The notes beneath the pieces are model-generated. The model was not told the DNA's origin and searched no databases. It was given only the letters and a program-made list of their open reading frames with translations. Made by a program: the position numbers and the translations under genes. Shown piece by piece: positions 1-4,884 of a DNA stretch of 9,208 nucleotides (positions are counted from its first letter, which is position 1; the number at the start of each line of letters is the position of its first letter). The stretch is from NCBI GenBank assembly GCA_038043305.1, contig JBBTCG010000050.1, positions 1 to 9,208 of the forward strand. The letters run 5' to 3'. Source of the stretch: JACRCE01 sp038043305 (lineage in GTDB: Bacteria > Desulfobacterota > GWC2-55-46).

Positions 1-54
1 ACCACGGACATGGGGCTTATGAGACCCCTGCTCTGCCAACTGAGCTACACCGCC
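1..54 (-). tRNA. tRNA with anticodon CAT (probably elongator tRNA-Met), 3' part outside the window
   Basis: Read on the minus strand, a cloverleaf begins at 54 with acceptor strand GGCGGTG, then T8, A9, D-arm GCTC/GAGC around AGTTGGCA, and anticodon stem GGGGT/GCCCC (one T-G pair) closing the loop CTCATAA. The anticodon is CAT. The variable loop ATGTC and the first bases of the T-arm (CGTGGT) reach the window edge, so the T-loop and acceptor 3' strand are missing. The first base G and the overall sequence fit an elongator Met tRNA rather than an initiator. A CAT tRNA could also be the Ile2 isoacceptor modified by TilS, and without the 3' half this cannot be excluded. Confidence 0.93.
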
Positions 55-80
55 GACGATAAGATTAGGTTGGAATCCGA

Positions 81-89
81 ATTATACCA
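81..89 (-). promoter_or_regulatory. Extended -10 promoter of the CAT tRNA
   Basis: On the minus strand the bases read TGGTATAAT, a perfect TATAAT with the TGn extension. It lies 26 bases upstream of the tRNA 5' end at 54, so transcription would start near position 74 with a leader of about 20 bases. No good TTGACA-like -35 box is present at 16-18 bp spacing; the extended -10 would compensate. Sequence and placement are seen directly; activity is inferred. Confidence 0.65.
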
Positions 90-190
90 AAGGAATCTCT
101 GATTAATTCTTTGCTGAGGTCAAAAGGTATCGAGTATCAGTTCTGCGATGTCTTTTCCGGTAACCGTTACCTGTCTTTACCTCACCTTTA

Positions 191-224
191 CCCCTCACCC
201 TACCCTCTCCCGCAAGGGGAGAGG
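191..224. repeat. C-rich interspersed hairpin repeat (REP-like)
   Basis: A pyrimidine-rich stretch (CCCCTCACCCTACC...) runs into a perfect 8-bp stem, CCTCTCCC (204-211) and GGGAGAGG (217-224), with a 5-base loop. Its reading frame spells HPTLSRKGRGE, a peptide string I recognise as the spurious translation of a widespread intergenic repeat in proteobacterial genomes. No T-run follows the stem on either strand in the right place, so it is not an obvious terminator. The remainder of 55-312 between the tRNA and the next gene shows only the tRNA promoter and no credible gene. Confidence 0.6.
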
Positions 225-312
225 AGAAAAAAAGAAATTAATCAGACCTTCCCAAACAAATGCCTGTCCGCAAACCACAACTCAGGCGCAGTTATGCTTT
301 ACAGGACGTATA

Positions 313-1869
313 TTATATGGCGAGACGGTGAGAAAGTACATAAGTTTTTATCTCTTCCGTAAACCCCTCAGTGCCTTCGACCACGAGCATTATTATCTTC
401 TTTGTCCCGTCCACGGCTTCTTCTATGACGAAGTCGGCGATGTAGCCTTCGATCTTCTTTGTCTTCCAGTCCTCTTCAAACGCGCCGTCATGCCATGAAA
501 GGCTTATGACCTCGGCCTCGATGAAGGAGCGCGGCTGTTTGGATGCGCGGCCAAGACCGCCGGGAAAGTTCCTCTTGAGGATGACCTCTTTTTTGCCGTC
601 TTTGTTGTAGTCCGCGATAAGGAAGCGGCCTTCGACGGGAAACGCCTCTTTTGACGACGCGCCGGGGGTTGAATCATCCTGCTCAATGAGGTTTAAGGTT
701 CCGCCGTAAAAGTCCCTGCTCTTCCATGCCTGCTCCCATTTACCCGGCTTCTTGTACAGCTTCAGATACCCTCTGTCATCAAGCAGCACAAGCTCTGTTT
801 GACCGGACCCGGTCATGTCGGCGAAAAGTACCCTGAAGAGGTCGCCCCTGTTCAACTGTACTTCAAACTCCCCGGCCCGCTGGACAGAGCCGCCTTTTTT
901 CTCAAGCTTGTAGAGCGTGCCGAAAAACCCGTCGCTCGGACGATACGACTGTCCGACAAGGACGGCCTCGCCAGCGCTTGAGGCCATTGCGCGGACAGCC
1001 CATTGTATCCCGGAGGCAATAATCTTATAGTCGTTGTCAAGCCACTCTATTACGCAGGAGGCCGGCTTGTCGCCGGATATGCCTGAGACCCAAACCTCAT
1101 CCCGTCCGTCCTTGTCAGAGTCAATGACGGTGAGCGAGAAGTTTTTAACCCCTGCCGGCGTTTTTATCTCCTTTATCATCTCAAGGCCGTCCGGCTTCAT
1201 TATTGCTATGGAAAGACCGGAGTTGCTTAAGAGCAACAACTCCTTTGTCCCGTCCTTATTAACGTCGGCTTGCGCCATTGCGATATACGCGCCCTTCATG
1301 CGGTTGCTTTTCCAAAGCAACGCCTTTTGCTGAGCTGTTCTTATCAGAAAATCGTCGTCTTTTTTTGCTTCTTTTTTATCATCGGATTTTGGGGACGTCT
1401 TGGCAACAATCGCCGAAACGCTCGACGCGATACTGTCGGTGAGCGTTGTCAGCGCATCGCTTCCGCTCGCCTTTATCGAGAACGCGGCCACAGCTCCGTC
1501 AAGCGTGTTGACAAGCCGCGCCTCGGCCTTGTAGTCTTGTCCGAGAACGGTAAGGGAGAGTAACAGGCCCCAATCCGCGCCAAGCGACTTTGCGGTTTCA
1601 AGAATCGCTTCATCCGTAAAACCGGCGTCAGGGACGGCCTTGTCCTTGAGCCTTATGACCCCTATCCCATTGCCGCCAAGACTGAGCTTGGCAACAAGCA
1701 GGTCGGCCATTACGCTGCCCATAAAGGCCGCGTTGTCAGCGGCGCTTATCTTCAACGGCAGGAGCGCCACCTTTGCCGCCTTTGCATGGCCTGTTGACGC
1801 GGCCATCAGGAGGACGAATAAACAGGCCAGCGCCGCGCCTGCGCGCCTTTTCAAATTTGTCATGTTCAT
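313..1869 (-). CDS. Secreted FG-GAP/VCBS-like repeat protein with N-terminal alpha/beta domain
   Basis: The 518-residue product starts with a signal peptide: basic MNMTNLKRR, a hydrophobic core at about 11-24, and an AxA-type site around GHAKAA (28-32). There is no lipobox. Residues 33-157 (VALLPLK..., then ...LGADWGLLLSLTV) look like the alpha/beta fold of CsgG/TolB-type periplasmic domains; this is inferred from pattern only. A lysine/aspartate-rich linker lies at 158-173. Four calcium-loop motifs follow at about 202-210 (DVNKDGTKE), 250-258 (DSDKDGRDE), 351-359 (DMTGSGQTE, degenerate) and 420-428 (DYNKDGKKE), each followed by hydrophobic beta strands, as in FG-GAP/VCBS beta-propeller blades. 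The start at 1869 has AAAGG seven bases upstream; the second ATG (residue 3) fits less well. It lies 17 bp after the ferredoxin gene and is probably co-transcribed with it. An exported scaffold or surface role is likely; the specific function is unknown. Confidence 0.85.
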   Translation of the reverse strand: MNMTNLKRRAGAALACLFVLLMAASTGHAKAAKVALLPLKISAADNAAFMGSVMADLLVAKLSLGGNGIGVIRLKDKAVPDAGFTDEAILETAKSLGADWGLLLSLTVLGQDYKAEARLVNTLDGAVAAFSIKASGSDALTTLTDSIASSVSAIVAKTSPKSDDKKEAKKDDDFLIRTAQQKALLWKSNRMKGAYIAMAQADVNKDGTKELLLLSNSGLSIAIMKPDGLEMIKEIKTPAGVKNFSLTVIDSDKDGRDEVWVSGISGDKPASCVIEWLDNDYKIIASGIQWAVRAMASSAGEAVLVGQSYRPSDGFFGTLYKLEKKGGSVQRAGEFEVQLNRGDLFRVLFADMTGSGQTELVLLDDRGYLKLYKKPGKWEQAWKSRDFYGGTLNLIEQDDSTPGASSKEAFPVEGRFLIADYNKDGKKEVILKRNFPGGLGRASKQPRSFIEAEVISLSWHDGAFEEDWKTKKIEGYIADFVIEEAVDGTKKIIMLVVEGTEGFTEEIKTYVLSHRLAI

Positions 1870-1886
1870 GGGATAGCCTTTGGTAG

Positions 1887-2204
1887 TTATTGAAGTTTGT
1901 AATGGACAAGCCTGTCCGCCAAGCCGCCCTTAACATGAGCGTCCAGTATCTCGTCAATCTCCTTGACCCCGACGTTCCGGTACCACACGCCCTGCGGGTA
2001 GACCACCACGGCCGGGCAAAACTGAGCCTCTTGCTCCGTCTCCTTGCATACGCTCAGACAACCGCTGCGCGATACCTTGACGCCCTTAAGGTTGGCGCCT
2101 TCGCCCTTTACGCGCTCCTTGAGCCTTTCAATCACGGCCTCAGAGCCTGATTCCGAGCATCGCTTGCCAAGGCATACGAATATATGTTGTTTGTATGGTT
2201 TCAT
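1887..2204 (-). CDS. Thioredoxin-like [2Fe-2S] ferredoxin
   Basis: This 105-residue soluble protein begins with KQHIFVCLGKRC and has the four-cysteine arrangement of thioredoxin-fold [2Fe-2S] ferredoxins. The first pair is C11 and C16; the second is C49 and C53 in SGCLSVC. The family-typical CPAVVVYPQGVWY segment follows at 63-75, with an extra cysteine at 63. The length matches stand-alone family members such as Aquifex Fd4-type proteins and the NuoE-like fold. The predicted role is cytoplasmic one-electron transfer; the partner is not identified. A strong GGAGG lies six bases before the ATG at 2204. The gene is the first of a two-gene minus-strand unit with the FG-GAP protein 17 bp downstream. 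Its promoter should lie within 2205-2370; TATGAT near 2227-2232 on the minus strand is only a weak -10 candidate. Confidence 0.88.
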   Translation of the reverse strand: MKPYKQHIFVCLGKRCSESGSEAVIERLKERVKGEGANLKGVKVSRSGCLSVCKETEQEAQFCPAVVVYPQGVWYRNVGVKEIDEILDAHVKGGLADRLVHYKLQ

Positions 2205-2286
2205 GGTCAGCCTCCGTTCTTAAACCATCATATTGCGATATTGGACCCATTAAATCAAGGAAAAATCGCCTACCTTCGTCGATAAT

Positions 2287-2309
2287 TGATAACCGTTAAC
2301 TGATAACCG
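2287..2309. promoter_or_regulatory. Pair of 9-bp direct repeats, possible operator
   Basis: TGATAACCG occurs at 2287-2295 and again at 2301-2309, a 14-bp period, with the palindrome GTTAAC between them. The pair covers the place where a -35 box would sit for the methyltransferase promoter (-10 at 2321-2326), so a bound protein could affect transcription. The repeats are seen directly; operator function is inferred and no regulator gene is adjacent. Confidence 0.35.
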
Positions 2310-2317
2310 CTTCGTTC

Positions 2318-2326
2318 TGATATAAT
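2318..2326 (+). promoter_or_regulatory. Extended -10 promoter of the DNA methyltransferase gene
   Basis: TGATATAAT gives a perfect TATAAT at 2321-2326 with the TGn extension at 2318-2320. It is 45 bases ahead of the methyltransferase ATG, so the leader would be about 38 bases. The -35 region (around 2296-2303) is poor, as is common with extended -10 promoters. The ribosome-binding site AGGAG lies at 2358-2362, eight bases before the start. Confidence 0.6.
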
Positions 2327-2370
2327 GAAGCAGTTTTTCTTACGGCTTAGAATATTGAGGAGTCGGGAAA

Positions 2371-3345
2371 ATGACCAATGGCCGGAGCCGGATACCAATA
2401 GCGTCGCCGAACATGCTCATAAAGGGTGAAAACCTTGTGGTCTTAAAGCGCCTTGCACTAATGATGCGGGAAGGGGCGATAATGAACGCGGACGGCACGC
2501 CCGGCGTGAGGCTGGTTTACATTGACCCGCCGTTTTCAACGGGGCGGGTCTTTCGCGGGGAGAGGGGAAAGGCCGCGTATGACGACACCCGTTCAGGCGA
2601 CGAGTTCATAGAGTTTATGAGAGGGAGGCTCATACTGCTTAAGGATATGATGAGCGCGGACGGCTCGATATACGTTCATCTGGACTGGAAGATGGCGCAT
2701 TACATAAAGATAATAATGGACGAGGTCTTCGGCAGGGAAAACTTTTTGAACGAGATAATATGGAGCTACGGCGGGCGCGGGGCAAAGGCGCTCGCCCGCC
2801 AGTTCTCAAGGAATCACGACGTGATACTTCTGTACCGCAGGGAGGCGCATCTGTTCAACAGGCAGTTCGTTAAAAGAAGGATACCGGTTAAAGAGGCGCG
2901 CTCAATGGGCTTAAAACAGGATTCGTCTGGCGCGTGGTTCAAGACCGCGCCGCGCGGTGACTACACGGACAAGAGCATTGAGCGTCTTGAGGCCGAGGAG
3001 AGGATATACAGGACAAGGAACGGACTCATACGCATAAAGTATTTTTTCAAGGAACAGGACGGCTGTCTTCTTGATGAGCGGCTCGTGGGGGACGTGTGGG
3101 ACGACATACCGGACGCCATGCACCTTGCCGCAATGGAAAAGACCGGCTACCCGACGCAAAAGCCGGAGGCGCTTCTTGAACGGATCATAAGCGCGTCAAC
3201 GAACGAGGGGGACATGGTGCTCGACGCCTTTTGCGGCTCAGGCACTACGCTTGTTGTTGCCGACCGTCTTAAAAGACGCTGGATAGGGATTGATAAAGGA
3301 CGGCTCGCCATTGAGACGGCAAGGAAAAGGCTTGGGGGGGGTTGA
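2371..3345 (+). CDS. Beta-class site-specific DNA methyltransferase (N6-adenine or N4-cytosine)
   Basis: The 324-residue enzyme transfers a methyl group from S-adenosylmethionine to an exocyclic amino group in DNA. Catalytic motif IV (YIDPPFSTG, DPPF at 52-55) comes first. The target-recognition region lies in the middle, with DVWDDIP at 241-247, followed by PTQKPEALLERII (261-273) and the SAM-binding motif I DAFCGSGTT (285-293), then WIGID. This order defines the beta class, shared with type III Mod subunits and HinfI-like enzymes. At 324 residues it is much shorter than a typical Mod. DPPF instead of the commoner DPPY is tolerated in this superfamily. No restriction endonuclease or Res helicase is in the window, so it looks solitary. 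The start has AGGAG eight bases upstream. The 3' end holds a run of eight G (3334-3341) just before the stop. Whether it makes 6mA or 4mC, and its recognition site, cannot be told. Confidence 0.92.
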   Translation: MTNGRSRIPIASPNMLIKGENLVVLKRLALMMREGAIMNADGTPGVRLVYIDPPFSTGRVFRGERGKAAYDDTRSGDEFIEFMRGRLILLKDMMSADGSIYVHLDWKMAHYIKIIMDEVFGRENFLNEIIWSYGGRGAKALARQFSRNHDVILLYRREAHLFNRQFVKRRIPVKEARSMGLKQDSSGAWFKTAPRGDYTDKSIERLEAEERIYRTRNGLIRIKYFFKEQDGCLLDERLVGDVWDDIPDAMHLAAMEKTGYPTQKPEALLERIISASTNEGDMVLDAFCGSGTTLVVADRLKRRWIGIDKGRLAIETARKRLGGG

Positions 3346-3360
3346 GTGAAGGCGCATCAG

Positions 3361-3394
3361 CAACCCCCTAAATCCCCCTTATCAGGGGGACTTT
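3361..3394. repeat. 34-base C-rich repeat, left copy flanking the toxin-antitoxin module
   Basis: This 34-base stretch is identical to 4184-4217 and in the same orientation. It consists of two C5 runs separated by TAAAT, then TTATCA, a G5 run and ACTTT. The two copies bracket the low-GC TumE/TumA pair. I recognise the type as a common intergenic repeat in several anaerobe and cyanobacterial genomes, so other copies in the genome are expected. Confidence 0.8.
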
Positions 3395-3395
3395 T
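3374..3395 (+). terminator. Hairpin with T-run after the methyltransferase gene
   Basis: Within the repeat, CCCCCT (3374-3379) pairs with AGGGGG (3384-3389) around a TATC loop and is followed by ACTTTT. This is a short but very GC-rich stem placed 28 bases after the methyltransferase stop, between two convergent genes. It could end transcription of the methyltransferase. The four-T tract is short, so efficiency is uncertain. Confidence 0.45.
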
Positions 3396-3424
3396 ACAAA
3401 CACGCATCACGGCCTTAAGAACTC

Positions 3425-3799
3425 TCAAACCGCTATCTGCAAATCAATCCTGTCATAGTCAACCTTTGGGGTAGTCTCCCTCTTGCCGGTTTTCTTTCTT
3501 CTCATGTCGACAAGGTCAAGGCTCTCAAGGATGTTAATATCGGTAACAATGCTTTTCATATCCCTTTTGACAAGCCTTGAAAGTTCCTGAAGGCTTTTAG
3601 GCTGTCTCTCCCTGATGACGTGCAATAGTTCAAGCCTCTTTGTCGTGAGCGCCTTTCTAATCCCTTCAATGCTCTCAAAGTAGAGCCCCTTTTCCATTTT
3701 AACCTTCTCTCCCTTTTCAACCTTTTTCATAACGTCTTTTGCGTCCTCAAGAAAGTCATGGAGGTTCCTTATGCCTATCTTTACGCTTTTAATCTTCAT
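3425..3799 (-). CDS. TumA-type antitoxin, HVO_A0114-like winged-helix DNA-binding protein
   Basis: The 124-residue protein has a charged helical N-terminus (1-50) and a predicted winged helix-turn-helix at about 51-102 (TTKRLELLHVI, then SLQELSRLVKRD as the HTH, then a wing ending LVDMRRKK). A short tail ends TPKVDYDRIDLQI. This layout matches the HVO_A0114-like/MarR-like antitoxin partner of TumE toxins. It would bind and neutralise the toxin and repress the shared promoter; that role is taken from the family. Its ATG at 3799 overlaps the toxin stop by 11 bp, with a G-rich ribosome site (AGGGGG) about seven bases upstream, so the two are probably translationally coupled. The module is clearly lower in GC than its neighbours, which suggests horizontal arrival. 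Confidence 0.8.
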   Translation of the reverse strand: MKIKSVKIGIRNLHDFLEDAKDVMKKVEKGEKVKMEKGLYFESIEGIRKALTTKRLELLHVIRERQPKSLQELSRLVKRDMKSIVTDINILESLDLVDMRRKKTGKRETTPKVDYDRIDLQIAV

Positions 3800-4082
3800 T
3801 TCCGGCCCCCTTCACATCGTTATAAAAGTCTTCAAAAAGTTTATCTATGCCCTTAAACTCATAAGTTTCCTCTTTATTCCCATAATGTCTGTGGTCTCCT
3901 TTGCCTTCGCTATTGTCGTAGCCTATAACCCTTTTGCCTTTTGCAATATAAACCAGAGAGTATTTATAACCATGCGGGTTGTCTTTGGACGGCTTTAACT
4001 GCCATATCTTAACCTCCACGATATTGCCGTTATCTTCTCTCAGTTTGCCGTGTCTTATGAGTTTGCTTCTCACTAATGGCAT
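3789..4082 (-). CDS. TumE-type toxin (DUF6516 family)
   Basis: I place the start at ATG 4082, giving 97 residues; a longer frame from TTG at 4109 lacks a ribosome site and adds residues not seen at the start of this family. Family-like features are NPHGYKYSLVYI (35-46), VIGYDNSEGKGDHRH (52-66, with conserved H64 and H66) and YEF (74-76), then a helical acidic end. These match the TumE/DUF6516 toxin family, whose members sit in an operon with an HTH antitoxin. The biochemical target is not something I can derive from sequence; the histidine-rich GKGDHRH stretch is a natural candidate for an active site. It is the first gene of the pair. GC over 3841-4080 is about 41%, against roughly 60% in sampled stretches of the neighbouring methyltransferase. 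Confidence 0.82.
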   Translation of the reverse strand: MPLVRSKLIRHGKLREDNGNIVEVKIWQLKPSKDNPHGYKYSLVYIAKGKRVIGYDNSEGKGDHRHYGNKEETYEFKGIDKLFEDFYNDVKGAGNED

Positions 4083-4109
4083 AATATACCACTTGATAGT
4101 TATAGTCAA
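4083..4109 (-). promoter_or_regulatory. Possible toxin-antitoxin promoter
   Basis: On the minus strand TTGACT (4109-4104) resembles a -35 box and TATATT (4088-4083) a -10 box, separated by only 15 bp. The -10 would abut the toxin ATG, so the transcript would start inside the gene. Either the spacing is atypical or the real promoter is elsewhere, for example TATAAC at 4104-4099. No strong ribosome site precedes ATG 4082. Confidence 0.25.
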
Positions 4110-4172
4110 GAAGATTTATTGAAAAACAGGTTGGGTCAAGCGCGGCGAAGCCTTTTAAGACCCCTGGGTAAA

Positions 4173-4201
4173 CCCCCAACCCCCAACCCCCTAAATCCCC
4201 C
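4173..4201 (-). other. Potential G-quadruplex (four G5 tracts) on the minus strand
   Basis: The plus strand carries C5 runs at 4173-4177, 4180-4184, 4187-4191 and 4197-4201, separated by AA, AA and TAAAT. The minus strand therefore has four G5 tracts with loops of 5, 2 and 2 bases, a textbook quadruplex pattern. It lies downstream of thiE and upstream of the toxin start, so both DNA and any read-through RNA could fold. Folding is inferred, not shown. Confidence 0.6.
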
Positions 4202-4243
4202 TTATCAGGGGGACTTTATCAGGGGGACTTTTTTATTAGGGGG
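4184..4243. repeat. Right copy of the 34-base repeat, expanded into a nested inverted repeat
   Basis: Bases 4184-4217 are identical to 3361-3394. Part of the unit (ATCAGGGGGACTTT) is then repeated in tandem at 4218-4231 and extended to a T6 run at 4229-4234. An outer arm CCCCCTAA (4187-4194) pairs perfectly with TTAGGGGG (4236-4243), enclosing the inner stem CCCCCT (4197-4202)/AGGGGG (4207-4212). The structure lies 24 bases beyond the thiE stop and may end the ntrB-ntrC-thiE transcript, though on that strand no T-run follows the stem. The rest of 4110-4266 shows no gene. Confidence 0.75.
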
Positions 4244-4266
4244 AGAGTCTTGCCCTACACGGCCTT

Positions 4267-4884
4267 TCAACTGAACTTCCCCGAGATTGACGCGGCCTTG
4301 GCCTTCATATCCTTGGCGTTCATCAGCTCCGATATCATGGCAACGGCGCATGCTCCTGCGGCGATTACCTGATGGACATTTTCCTCCGTAATGCCGCCTA
4401 TGGCGACGACCGGCAGTTCTACCGCGCTGCAAATCTCTTTGAGCGCATCAAGCCCTTTCGGCTCCTCGGCGTCATGTTTAGAGCGCGTCTTGAATATAGG
4501 CCCAAAGGCGATATAGTCCGCGCCTTGGGAAACGGCCATTATGGCCTCGTCAAGGTTGTGGGTGGATACGCCAATTATAGCCTTAGCGCCAAACAATGCC
4601 CTCGCCTCATCTACCGGCAGATCGTCCTGCCCAAGGTGAACCCCGTCAGCCTCACTCATCATTGCTATGTCAACGCGGTCGTTTACAATGAACGCAGCGT
4701 CTTTTAGAGCGGCGCGCAGGTCTTTTGCAGCCTTCAAAAATTCGCCTGAGCCAAGCGTCTTTGCCCTGAGTTGGATAACCGTTGCGCCCGCGCCAATCAA
4801 CTCTTGCGCCGCGTGCGACATCAGTGCGGGCGTTAACCAATCAGCGTCAATTATGGCGTACAACCCGCGAATCTTAGCGGACAT
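4267..4884 (-). CDS. thiE: Thiamine-phosphate synthase
   Basis: The 205-residue TIM-barrel enzyme joins hydroxymethylpyrimidine diphosphate to the thiazole phosphate to make thiamine phosphate in the cytoplasm. Signature segments are all present: IQLRAK (37-42, binding the pyrimidine), FIVNDR (65-70), DGVHLGQDDLP (80-90, metal/diphosphate site), GVSTHN (105-110), YIAFGPIF followed by KTRSKHD (124-138, flexible substrate loop), and AIGGI (161-165, phosphate-binding). Length is normal for the family. The ATG at 4884 overlaps the ntrC stop by 11 bp and has AAGGA about six bases upstream, so translation is likely coupled to ntrC. No other thiamine gene and no TPP riboswitch is visible next to it. 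Confidence 0.95.
   Translation of the reverse strand: MSAKIRGLYAIIDADWLTPALMSHAAQELIGAGATVIQLRAKTLGSGEFLKAAKDLRAALKDAAFIVNDRVDIAMMSEADGVHLGQDDLPVDEARALFGAKAIIGVSTHNLDEAIMAVSQGADYIAFGPIFKTRSKHDAEEPKGLDALKEICSAVELPVVAIGGITEENVHQVIAAGACAVAMISELMNAKDMKAKAASISGKFS

Noticed and set aside
148..498. Plus-strand open frame containing HPTLSRKGRGE
   Set aside because: The peptide is the translation of the interspersed hairpin repeat, and the frame runs antisense into the FG-GAP gene without a ribosome site.
4083..4109. Nine-residue upstream extension of the toxin from TTG 4109
   Set aside because: No ribosome site precedes the TTG, and the family-like N-terminus begins at ATG 4082.
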